Of a DNA stretch of 64,000 nt, positions 23,301 through 36,011 are shown in pieces (position 1 is the first letter of the stretch; each line of letters begins with the position of its first letter). The notes below the pieces were generated by a model. The model did no database searches, was not told the origin of the DNA, and worked only from the letters and a program-made list of their open reading frames with translations. Where the stretch lies: NCBI RefSeq assembly GCF_000485595.1, contig NW_014577639.1, positions 33,785 through 97,784 on the forward strand, given 5' to 3'. Origin of the DNA: Priapulus caudatus (lineage: Eukaryota; Priapulida; Priapulimorpha; Priapulimorphida; Priapulidae). The position numbers were made by a program, and so were the translations under genes.

Positions 23301-26300
23301 ATATTATCGAATTATTTCTTGTATGTTTGACACTTTCTCAAGCCATTTTTTGCAGTAAAACTTAATTATGCCATTTTTGGACAGCATTGAACTCAGGTAC
23401 CTCAAAGTTCAAAAAGGATGGGATGATTTCAGAGCAGCGAGTTCAACTCGGAAACAGACTTTGGGCGAATCATTAGCTTACAAAAAATTCCAGGAAAATG
23501 CAAATGAGGTATGATACATCATAGCCTTGATACACACTAACTCAAAATGTATAGTATGTAGCACTTATATTTTACATCATAAATTTCACATTTGTTGTTC
23601 ATGTCAAAATTTATTTATCAAGAATTTATACATTTATGCACTTAATTCATAGTGTTATAGCATGACACTGGGTTACTACATATACACTATGCGTGATACT
23701 TGTTTACGATAGTGAATACCACAGCGCCATCTAGTACCAGTTCCGGAATGGCTCCCGCTTGACTTACACCTTTGTTTGTATTCACGGTGTTGAATAAACA
23801 TTGATTTACTACTCAACCACGGACTATTACATTGGCGATGAGGATAAAACTAGCTATGGTCACTATAGAACAGATGGAGGCATTTAACCCGGTGAATGGT
23901 GAGGACCATTATATTGAAAGATTCGAAAATTTCTTCATTGCGAATGATATTTCTGGGTTCAAGAAACGGGTGTCACTTTCCCCCGGGTGTAGAGGGCAGG
24001 CGCGGATTTAGGCCGGTTTGCACCAGTTTCCAGAAACCGGTCACAGACTGGGTATCTTCAGAATTGACCCTCAAAATTCACCAGAATGCACCAAATATAG
24101 CCTAATTTTTTAAAAATTCCTTGGGGGCATGCCCCCGGACCCCCCTAGCTGTGACTAGAACTATGGAAACTGGTCACCCAAACCCTCTGGATTTGCCCCT
24201 GGAGGGAGGGTGCCGCTACGTGGCAGCACTAGTCACTTCGTACACTTCCGTCATTCCACAGTCATACTTCCATGCTAGACATGGCCTTATTTCCCTAACC
24301 GTAACGCTAATCCTAACTCTAACCCTGACCCTAACCCTAATCCTAACACTAGTGCTGCCACGTAGCGGCACCCTCCCTCTACGCCCGGGGGAAAGTGACA
24401 CCGTAAAGAAACAGGCTGTAGTATTGGCCGTAATGGGGGCAGAGGCATGCATCCTGCTGTGTAATTTGGGCTTGCCGGATAACCCACCCACCAAGCTCTA
24501 TGAGGAGTTAATTGACGTGATAAAGGAACACCTTTTGCCAAAACCTGCCGAGATAGTGGAACGGTTTAAATTTCACACCAGGGTACAAGGGGCATCTGAA
24601 GCGATATCTGGGTTCATGGCAGGACTGAGTACTGTCCAAGCACTGTAATTTTGGCGAGGCGCTGGACAAGATGCTGCGGGATAGGTTAGTGATTGGCGTA
24701 ATGAGTGAGTGAATCCAGCATCGGTTGCTAGCTGAGAACCAGATTCAAGAGTTGCAGCTAGATTTAAAGAAAGCCCTAGAAATTGCGACAGCGCTGGAGT
24801 TGGCGAGCAAGAATGCTCAGGATATTCAAAAGTGTGCCCACCCCACTGCTGCCAACAAGATCTGTACTCGTCCGAACCCTGGCCAGCACAGTAATATTCA
24901 ACCTAACTCTAGGCAACAGAGTAGCTCCGGACAACGCAGCAGTACCACGGTGCACCCCGGCCCGCGTAAACATGGTCAAGCAACAGAAGGGAAGTCGCTC
25001 TGCCCGTTCTGCTCGAAATGCTACCGCTGCGGGGGTATGCATCAACCGAATAGTTGTTGTTTTAAGAGTGAAACCTGTTTCAGCTGCGGCAAAACAGGAC
25101 ACATCGCACAGGTGTGGTTGAGACGACGCCCGCATCATCTGCGGCATTGGAGGAGCTTTACTCAGTCTATACAGTCAGCAGCGCTCGTTCAGAGCCTCTG
25201 ATCATCGTTCAGGTCAAGATGAATGACCAAATGTTACCGATGGAAGTTTATACAGGTGCCTAATTCTCGCTCATAGGGGGAAAAACATATCGGAATATAT
25301 TTGGCCGGAACAAGCCTAAACTGCAGCCAAGCACAGTCAAGCTTCGAACTTATACTGGTGAGCCAGTACACACCTGCGGAGAGTTCCAAGCTTCTGTCGA
25401 GCACAACAACCAGCGAGCAACCTTACCGTTGTTGGTGGTCCCTGGAGGGGGCGCTACTCTCATGGGGAGAAACTGGCTACGCACTCTACAACTGGATTGG
25501 CAGACAATCCACCTGCTAAAGGAGAAGCAGCCGAACCGAGCTGACTCGAGCCCGAGCTCTTGGTACCCCGAGCTGTTTTGTGACAAACTTGGCTCGATGA
25601 AGAATGTGACCACTTCAATTCATGTGAAGCCGGATGCAACTCGAGTCTTCTGTAAGGCTAGGACTGTGCCATATCTGATGAAGCCCAAGATTGATCAGGA
25701 ACTTGACCGCCTAATTGAGGCAAACATCAGTCAGCCGGTGGTTTCTGCTGAGTGGGCAGCACCCATTGTGCCTATTTTAAAATCTGATAACAGGGTACGC
25801 ATATGTGATGACTATAAGGTCACGGTGAACCGATTTGCAGATGTAGATCGCTATCCACTTCCGACACCTGAAGATCTCTTTGCTACGCTGTCGGGAGGTG
25901 TGCTGTTCATCAAGCTAGACATGACACATGCTTACCAACAAATTGAGCTTGATGAGAAGAGTAAGCAGTATATAGTACCATAAACACTCACAGAGGCTTA
26001 TTTGTTTACAATCGAATCGCATTTGGAATCTCATCGGCCCCAGCGATTTTCCAGCGGGTGATCGAGAATCTGCTGGCAGGAATCCCTCGCACGGCTGTAT
26101 ACCTTGATGCCATTCTCGTGTCTGGCGCTTCTGAGGAAGAACACAAGGCCAATCTGAAGGTAGTTCTTCAACGGCTAGCTGAGGCTGGTCTGCGGTTAAA
26201 GAAGAACAAGTGCTGTTTCGACATGACATCCGTGCAGTACCTTGGTCATCAAATCAGCAAGGATGGTCTGGCTACACTGGACAACAGGGTCTTCGCAATT

Positions 26301-29300
26301 GTGGCCACACCAAAGCCCAAAGATGTGACACAAGTCCGGGCTTTTCTAGGCATGCTGACCTTTTACCTGCGGTTCGTACCACACTTGGCAAACACTCTTG
26401 AACCACTGCATCGGCTCTTAAAAAAGGGGATACGTGTTCAGTTGGGGCACCGATCAAGACCGAGCCTTCAATGCTGCCAAGGAGCTCCTGCGCAAAGCTC
26501 CTGTCTTGACTAGTGGTGCCCCCGGACGCCCCGTCCTTGTGCAAACCGAAGGTTTGAGTTCATATATGCAGCGGCACGCTCCCCCTACTGGCAATTTAAT
26601 GCAAAACAGGGAATTACATATGGGAATTCACTGGGAATTCGTCTAATCTGAATTCGTGGGCAACAGTGACTGACTTGACACAGCGTTTGCTGGTAAGCAT
26701 GTCATCGCAGCATCGTTGAAAAATGTTGGCATTTAAAAGCACCTGGAAAACTATAATAAAACTTAAATAACCCTATTGACCTCAATGACTATGCCCACCG
26801 CATGCCACTCACGATGTTTACTCGGTGACGTGGCCCTCCGAATTCTCATTGGTTGATACAAATCACGTGCCTCAAACTCCTCAATGACGCCACAGTGTTG
26901 TCAAGGCACATCCATAACACAAAAACCCAATGCCTCAATAGCTGAACGCCTAGAGCAGAGACGACACGGCTGAAATGTCGTTGCATCGAATCCCATCTGT
27001 TTTATTCATTATTTTCCTGTTTTCTGTATATTTCTATGTTTATCCATATTTACATGATTTATTTACAACAATTTAATAACAACAAATAATTTTTTTTGGT
27101 TTATAGGGTTAGGGTTAGGGTCACAATGCACCATAAAACAGGAGTTTGAGGTACGTGATTTGTATCAACCAATGGGATTTGGGAGCTATGCAGGCCCTTA
27201 GCTGCGTGTTTGTAACACAGCTGTATATTTCGCCGTCGTGGAATTTCTCTTGCGTTTCGCGTGATTGACGGAACAGTTCTTCAGTGATTCTCATTCAATA
27301 GCGATGTTTCATGTTTATAAACATTGACGTCATATGCGCACATGCGGAGTTTAACGGTTGGCAGCAAGCAGATGCGTGATATTGTTCGATACAAGAACAC
27401 GCACGCACACACGTGTACGTGCACACACACACTCATGCACGCACGTGTACGTGTACATGCGCACGCACGCACGCACGCACGTCTATGTGCACATGCATGC
27501 ACGCACGCACGCACGTGTACCTGCACACACACGTACGCACACATGCACACACACACGCATGCACGAACGTGTACCTGCACACGCGCGCACGCACGCACAC
27601 ACGTGTACGCGCACACACACGGACGCATGCACGCATGTGTACGTACACACGCACGCACGTGTACGTGCACACGCACGCACACACTCATGCACGCACGTGT
27701 ACGTGCACATGCACGCACGCACGCACGTATACGGGCACATACACGCGCGCACGCACGCGTACATGCACACACACGGACGCACGCACGCTCGCACGTGTAC
27801 GTGCACACTCATGCACGCACGCATGCACGCACGTGTACGTGCCTACGCACGCACGCACGCACGCACGCACGCACGTGTACGTGCACACGCACGCACGCAC
27901 GCACGTGTACGTGCACACGCACGCACGCACGCACGCATGCACGCACGTGTACGTGCACACGCACGCATGCACGCACATGTAAGTTCACACGCACGCATGC
28001 ATGCACGTGTACGTGCGCACGCACGCACGTGTACGTGCACTACATAAACAGCGCTTTCTATCAGAACATGTGGTCATTCATCTGTAAATGTCAAGCAGCA
28101 CGCTTCACTTCTGCCAACCACAACACATAACAAATACACGTGACCTGATCTATGACGTCACGTGAAACATCGCTATTAGACCTGCGCGATGGCGTGTGCA
28201 TATGTTTGCCAGTGAATTAGACCCACTAAAATTCGAGACTGTTCGCTGGCAGCAATTGATCCGTGCGCCGGCCTTTCGATTTGGCGCACGGATCAATAGC
28301 TGCCAGCGCGAGATACTTTCGTAGGACGTTCCCGCGGTCGCATGCGCCTTGCTGCGGAACTGCGCGCAAGATCCGCGCTTAGCGGGCAGGATCAACATGG
28401 TCTCTTATCTGGATGCATTATGATGTCAGTAAACCCCTGTTGCTGACCTGTGACGCTTCAGCCTATGGAGTAGGTGTGGTCCTGGCTCACGAGATTGATG
28501 GTGATGAACATCCTGTCTGCTATCACTCCAGGACTTTGCAACCAGCTGAAAAGAACTATTCTCAGGTAGAAAAAGAAGCATTGGCCAATGGCCATGATGG
28601 TGGGTGTCAAGAAATTCCACAAGTACCTATGGGGGAGACATTTCAAAATTGTCACTGATCATAAGCCATTACTAGGTTTACTGGGGGAGCTGACGGCAGT
28701 TCCACGACTGGCATCCGCTCGCCTGCAGAGATGGCCACTCATCCTACAAGGCTACTACTACGAGTTCATCTACAAACCTGGCACAACCATAGCAAATGCA
28801 GATGCGCTAAGTAGGCTTCCACTACCTCAGACTATGGAGGTACCGGTACCACCATTGGTAGTCAGCCTGATGCAGCACCTAGAAGAAGGTCCTGTGACAT
28901 GCGCGATGATTTAGCAGGACACTAAATCGGATGCAGTCCTGGCACGTGTCGTCCATTATGTGCTGCAGGGCTGGCCTGATAACAATCTGTCAGTGGAACT
29001 GATGCCATATTTCCATCGCAGAACGGAATTGTCATGCGAGAACGGGTGTGTGTTGTGGGATACTTGTGTAGTTGTGCCTGACGTCCATCGTGCGGCACTG
29101 ATTGAAGAGCTTCATGGGGCACATCCTGGCGCATCACGCATGAAAAGCATGGCACGCAACTATGTGTGGTGGCCTATGGATAATGATCTGGAAGATAGAG
29201 TGAAAAGCAGCGTATCATGTCAAATGAATCGATCTATAGACCAGCACAAGCACCACTACATCCATGGGAGTATGCTGCGAATCCGTGGAGCCGCATACAT

Positions 29301-32300
29301 GTGGACTTTGCCGGTCCTTTCTTAGGACACATGTTTCTCGTCATCGCTGACTCGCATACTAAGTGGCTGGAGGTCTTCATGATGCAGAAAATAACCAGTC
29401 AGAAAACAGTGGAGAAGCTGCGAATCTGCCTCGCCACGCATGGTCTACCAGACTACATTGTCAGCGATAACGGGCCTACATTCACCAGTGAAGAGTTTGC
29501 CATGCTCATCTCAGCTAATGGCATCCGTCATACATTCACTGCACCCTACCACCCATCGTCGAATGGCCTCGCGGAGAGAGCTGTTCATGCAGTCCTTCAA
29601 GGAAGGGATGAAGCGGATGCAGACTGGTTCGCTTCAAACTCGACTCACTCGAAAGGCGTTGGCTCTCGAACTATCGTCTCACACCGCATTCAACCACCGG
29701 TCGCTCTCCAGCAGAGCTGCTGCTTCGACGTCGACCCAAGTCTAGGCTAGACTTGGTCCACCCAATGACAAGCACTGGGGTGGAGGAAAAGCAGGAAACA
29801 CAGAAGCAGCAACACAAGACAACACGCACAAGATCGCTCATTCAACCCTGGTGACAGCGTCTTGGCGCGCAACTTTGCGAATGGACCAACGTGGTTACCT
29901 GGTAATCTGCTGCGGCGTATCAGTCCATTATTGTTCACGGCCCAGCTCCAGGATGGTCGTATCGTGCGTCGTCATCAGGACCACCTGCTACAATGCACTG
30001 GCAACCTGGTTGAGGCACCGGCACTGCCTGAACAGGTTGAGGACCCAGCTAGGCCGGTATTTCCTGTGCTGCCTGAGGTTCCGCGTGAGGTTCCTCGTGC
30101 GGTTCCACCACTGCTGGACCTACGTGCAGCTGAGGCTCAGCACGCTGCCCCTGAGGCTACACCTGGGAGACCTATGGCTGTACAACCTGCGTCTCCACAT
30201 CTAGCTGCTCCACCAGTGCGTCGCTCAACCCGGCTCACCCGTGGAGTACCACCTCCGAGACTGGACCTCTGAGATATTGTGCTACGTTGTTCATCCAGTG
30301 TGGGACAGAATAATTTTCGGATGCTTGATCCAGTGTGGGGCAGAATAAACCCCGGATCACCAGATAACGTGGGCAGTCTACCCACAGTTGTCTTTCGGTT
30401 ATTTTGTATTGTTATGATGCATAATCTCCATGAATACTGAGTCGCGGACTAATAGTCGTATGATGTCAAGCATTCCACCAAGAACGTTTTGGGTTATTAC
30501 TTTGGTTGCATTACTAAGTGTGTTTTATCTCGCATACCTAAGGTGTAACGGTTACTGTGCTAATTTGTTAAAGGAGTACCTTTAATCATAGGATGGAGGG
30601 ATGTCATAGCGTGACACTGGGTTACTACATATACACTGTGCGTGATACTTGTTTACGATAGTGAATACCACCGCGCCATCTAGTGGCAGTTCCGGAATGG
30701 CTTCCACTTGACTTACACCTTTGTTTGTATTCACGGTGTTGAATAAACGTTGATATACTACTCAACCACGGACTATTACACATAGATTGAAATATACTGA
30801 GTAAAAGACCACGAACTGGCCAACTAAATAAACTTGCATGCTGGCCAGAATGCTCAGTCATTCAAATAAGCAATCGCTCGCTTGCTCACTCACTCACACT
30901 CACTCTCTTGCTCATGCACTCATTCACTCGCTTGCTTGCTTGCTTACTTACTCACTCACACTCTCTTGCTCATGCACTCATTCACTCACTCGCTTGCTCA
31001 CTCACTCACTCGCTCACACTCACTCTCTTGCTCATGCACTCATTCACTCACTCACTTGCTCACTCACTCACTCATTCAAACATTTATTTAATTTTAAGTT
31101 TTGTATTCAGTGCAGAGAGAAAGTTAACGTATCATAATATGTACGTCTAATTAAAAACTCGATATATGATAACTACTTGACATGAGGGTGTGACAGCGAC
31201 ATATATAGATATTAGAAACTGATGTGATATTTTTGCCAACAGGTTGCAAGCTGGATCTATGAGAAGCAGCAAGCAATGGATGAACTCGCGGCAGGTGATG
31301 TTCCAGTGCTGTGGTCTGATGCCAGCAAACAATTGAAAAAGCACCTGGTGTTGAAATCAGAACTTGCTGTTCACCAGCAGTGGGTGGAAGAGCTAGAGAA
31401 GGTACATAAGTCAGGCAGTGAACATGTAATGTGCACCAAGAATATGGGAGAGTGCTTGAGCATCCACCTACAAATTTGTCATTGTCTGTGTTTTTGCAAT
31501 GACCTTGAATTAAAATTCACACCGGAAATTTTTAATTCTCTATTTATGCTGATTTTCAACTTAACATATTATGTTCACTTATACACCTTAATTACATTGA
31601 TTAACAGGTTGCATGCATTACATACGCAAGCCAGAGTACTCTACATCAACTGAACCTGACACATACGCAGACGAACACAGACACACCCAGATGCACACGC
31701 TTATGCACATGCACACGTACACACATGTCAAAACTGGTGCTAGAAGTTTTCTCACTGAAAACCACTCTATATGTAGCATCTTTCAACTCCGTGTAGCATA
31801 GCTCTCTTCAAATGCGTTTGACAATGCCAAATCTTTGGGAGATATACACTGTGCATCAAGCTATGTTATTAATTAACACTGGCAGGATGGAGAGAAGATG
31901 ATTGCTGAGAATCATTTTGCCTCAGAGGACATTAAGGATATACTGCAATACCTTGAAGAACAGTGTGACACGCTGGACAAGTCAGCTGCTGCTAAGGTAT
32001 AAGACTAAAGACCTGTGTCTATCTTTTCCCTATGCCTCCCACCCACAAGAGTTATCATTGTCTGATAATTACTCCCATAACTATATTTATACTGCAAGCT
32101 ACATACGTTCGTGTTGTCACTTTTAAAAAACACAAAATTATTTTAATGTTGAAAATCCCAAATGTGTTATGGGGGTGCATTGCTCGAGGGAAGGATCGCA
32201 TCGCAGGGCATGCAGCATTAACGTTTAGAGTTACGTCCTATAAAATTGGCTATAGTTATCTACTCTCTTAGAATAGGGTCATACTGTGGGAAAACTATTT

Positions 32301-33637
32301 GTAAACAACAGTGTTTGTTGATGTTATAGAAGGTGTTTATTTGCAGGAGGCAAATTTGCAGCACGTAGTCGATGAGCATACCGTCGTTCAGATTATCCGT
32401 GATACAAATGACAATCTGGAAGAACTGGAAAAGGTGGTGGCTATTGAAGACATGCCAAAGGACTTGCACTCCGCTCGCACTGCTCTCGCTCAGCAGCAGG
32501 TAGGTCCATGCTTACTAATTGCGATTAATGTGTTTCGTGAAAACCGTATGCATATTTTATTGTCGTTATTATGCTAGACGTTTTTGTATTTATGATATTA
32601 AATTCTATGTAAGCATTTTTCTCTGCAGCTAATGTAAGTTTATTATCTACATGAAATAATGTTGTCTCTGCTTCATAAGGCAGTGGAACAGCAGATTAAA
32701 GAGGTAATAGAGACAGTGGAAGAACTACAGCAGAGAGTAGAACCAACGGTGGCATTAAGCAGAAGCAGTGAAGTTCATTCCACACCACCATTGAAAGCTG
32801 TGACAGACACGTATATATTTCATATCTAGTTATATATACTTATTTGTACCTGGTATTATATACTTGGTTATATATTATATTATCCTAGTTAACATGTGAC
32901 ACTCAAATGTTTATTAAGGAAGGAAATGTTATACTCACTTATTCCAAAATTTAGTCTTGTCTATAGATGTATTAGAGATATTGCTATAATGGTTGCTATA
33001 AGTTTGTGAATGATACAGTCTTTAAAAGTCTACATATAAAATATTATTCATTATAATTTAATCATTGTAAATACTTTTAAACTAAACAAGCAATTGAACT
33101 TGTGAGATTATCAGTCATCATTGACATGAGACTAAGCAACTGCAGAATAACCCTGAATGTATTAATGTCATATAATTCCTAATAAAGTATGTTTTTCACA
33201 ATATTGTCGTCATAAATGAATATAGTACGTAGTATATCGTGATCAATGGTGTGATGTATCAATTATTTTTTTCAAACCAATGTAGCAGTTATCATATAGT
33301 ATTATTGTCAATATATAGATATTCAACAAATATGTTTATATTATTATTCTATCATTTGTCACAGATATGAGAAATTGCAGGAGCCTGTTGTCAATCGCAG
33401 AAAGATGTTGGAAAGCACACTATGTTGCCATCAGTTTGTGTTTGATGTCAAAAATGAACTCCAATGGATAAGTGATCGTGAGCCACGGGCAACCTCTCCT
33501 GACTATGGCAAGAATTTAACTGACGCTCAGAGTCTGACACATAAGCACCAGGTTACTACTTTTGATTGTTAACACCTACGATAATTTTAAGCATGCTGTT
33601 TTGTAATGTTAGATCTTACATCCTACGTCATCTCTGT

Positions 33638-33672
<35 letters not shown>

Positions 33673-33972
33673 TGTATTGTCATAGAATATGTATTTGATG
33701 TTTAATATATCATAACTTTGTTAATTTGATTATTACAATTTATTTAGATTTTTTTATTTTAAATGTGAAGCAAGATTGGTTTAACTGATGTTTCTTTATT
33801 TTGATGAATTGAACTTCACTGTCCTGTCTTGATCATAGTTCACGACAGTAATGAGTTCGAATTAGAATCATTTCAGTGTACATGAACTTTGATCAAGACA
33901 TGAAAGATAAAAAATGTTTCTAGTTATTTAGTTCGTTTTAATAAATAAACATCAGTAAATTCAGCCTTGCTT

Positions 33973-34022
<50 letters not shown>

Positions 34023-35974
34023 TGCTCTTTGCTCTTTGGTGTTAGAAATTTAAAAAGGAATTGGAAGGCCATCAGCTAGTTGTGGAAATGAAGCTTAAAG
34101 AAGGTGAAAGGATATTAGCCGACAACAGTGGTCTTGATAAGACTCACCAGAAGGAGATACGGGACAAATGTTATGAGTTAAGGCAGGCTTGGGAAAAGTT
34201 GGAGGATGCATCCATGCAGCGAACTCAAAACTTAGAAGTCACCCTTTGTGGGCATCAGGTAATACACTAGTGTACGTTTATAAATATTGTAGAGTATATA
34301 TGTAATTTCGAATCACTAACAGCAATAGCGGCACTCATTATGAAAAAGATTTATTCTCTTAGCAGTCCCAGCACTACATGATCTTCTCACATTTGCCCTT
34401 TTTAGCTCATCTGACATAGTCAGATGCAGCTTGTAGAATCGCATGATCGTCCGTCCGTGCGAGCGTCCGTCCGTCAACAGTTGGGCACAAATCTTAACCG
34501 CTCGACGTACGGTCACGATATTTGGCACATCGGGGGGGATCGTCAAAACGAGTTGGGATGTCGAAGCTGGGAGTCAAAGGTCAAAGGTCAAGAGGTGTAA
34601 AAGAAGGGGGAACATTCACTCCTTAACTTAAGGTATAGGGAGGAAATGCAGAATTGCGCGCAACAAATTCTAAACGGCTTGACCTAGGCTCGTTGATAGT
34701 CGGTGTATAGCATCATGGTAGGAAAAGCCATCACTGTGCCGAAATTGGAGGTCACAGGTCAAAGGTCAATGGGCCACAGGGCAGATTTTAGACATTTTCT
34801 AAAGACATGGTCTGACGGAGGCGTATTGAAAAACTTTTTTGTTTTCAGCAGTGACCTAGCATTTTTATGGCTTTATTTGAAGGACCATGAAATGTAACCT
34901 TCTGCTTGACAAGAGAAGAAGTAAGTGTCGATAACCTTTTGACCCTCAAGAGGAGGGTTAAACATGGATTTGTTTACTGTCTTGTTAGAAAGAATTTGAC
35001 TGCCGGTTGCTAGTAGAATCTATACATTGCCGATGATATTGATGGCTACAATGTCACAGTGAAATTTTAAAAGCTAAATTTGGTTGAAGAAGGTTTATGC
35101 TCCTTAAATCATATAATTTCTATGGCATTCTGTACTGTCAGTATGTTACATGTAACGTATGCCACTGCCAGTGCATGTGGTGGTGGTACTGTGTAGTTTT
35201 TGCCTGCGTTAATTGGTTACAGGTGGCAGCTCTCTATTGCAGCCTGTAGGCTTGCGTAGGTAAATGGATGAGTGCAATTACCTATTCTGTCTTGCAAATA
35301 GTTGTTGCTACTACGTATGATGGGAGCTTCCATCTTTAATCTGAAGACACTTAAACGTACGCGCCATCTCGTGGCAACTTTCATAACGATCCCAACGAAC
35401 ATTCCTTTGAGAAGGTTCCTGATACCATTCATGTGCATTCCACTGTTTCGGCGTGTATGTGAACACATTTGGGACTAACAGGGTTTACTAGAATCCCACC
35501 ACTCCACCACAGAGTCACCGCAGTAGACGTTATATGAGCGCTGTCGCTCCGCGGCACTTGTATTGATTCATACTCCTGTAATTTATGGTGTAAAATGACA
35601 CTTGCCATAGAGCCATACCATCCCTCAGACTGCCTAAAGCATACCTCTACTTGTGTCAGGTATTCCCTTTGAGACCAATGTGGCATCTAAAGCAAAGAGG
35701 CTCAGATATCTTCCCATAGAATATCCTGCTGAAGAGATATTGTTCACCCAAGTGACAGAGATAACACCTAGCTCTTGCTCCTTGGTCTACCCTAAAATCT
35801 ACTGTGTTGCCTTGCAGTATAACTCTGATGCAGGCGATGTGGAGCTGTGGATGAATGAGAAGCGACAGCTGTGTGACAATGAAAATGTTGGTAGCGATGA
35901 AGATGCCAACTTGAAGCTGCTGAAACGACATAAGGTCAGCCATTAATTCTTTCATGACCTTTATGCTGTGTGTG

Positions 35975-36011
<37 letters not shown>

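Larger units (their letters stand above)
23969..24402. mobile_element. TIR element with telomere-like core, inside gag
   Basis: Perfect 18-base TIR: GTGTCACTTTCCCCCGGG at the left, its reverse complement at the right. A second inner pair (GTGCCGCTACGTGGCAGCAC) extends the arms to ~50 bp. The core at 24295-24348 is a degenerate CCCTAA array. Its left arm is split by a smaller element (23997-24201). Confidence 0.85.
23838..25200 (+). pseudogene. gypsy gag, interrupted
   Basis: ATG at 23838 opens a gag N-terminus (MEAFNPVNGEDHYIERF) that stops at 23968, where a TIR element is inserted. It resumes at 24403 with VKKQAVVLAVMGAEACILL and, after shifts, ends with two zinc knuckles (CYRCGGMHQPNSC and CFSCGKTGHIAQ) near 25020-25120. 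Encodes capsid and nucleocapsid functions in intact relatives; here broken by stops. Confidence 0.88.
26511..28410. mobile_element. 1.9-kb composite insertion between RT and RNase H
   Basis: RT coding stops after ELLRKAPVL and RNase H resumes near 28411 with HYDVSKPLLLTCDASAYG, which should be contiguous. The block contains a TIR element with telomere-like repeat (26834-27184), a second TIR element enclosing a large microsatellite (27297-28177), and a strong hairpin (28244-28308). I could not find one pair of termini spanning the whole block. Confidence 0.8.
23653..30780 (+). mobile_element. Ty3/gypsy LTR retrotransposon, decayed, 7.1 kb
   Basis: Two 179-bp LTRs, perfect 5-base target duplication CATAG (23648-23652 and 30781-30785), a PBS-like TTGGCGATGAGGAT after the 5' LTR and a purine tract before the 3' LTR. 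Coding order is gag, protease, RT, RNase H, integrase, which defines Ty3/gypsy. The LTRs differ at about 10 of 179 positions, so the insertion is not recent. Coding is broken by stops, shifts and at least three secondary insertions. Same strand as the host gene, within intron 14. Confidence 0.96.

Noticed and set aside
24121-24648. A 175-residue ORF with a TLTLTL hydrophobic stretch as a membrane protein
   Set aside because: The stretch is the telomere-like repeat of an inserted TIR element; only the end is true gag.
27281-28130. Long open frames in all six frames (THART or VRACVRA repeats)
   Set aside because: They are translations of the ACGC/ACGTGTACG microsatellite with no composition or motif of a protein.
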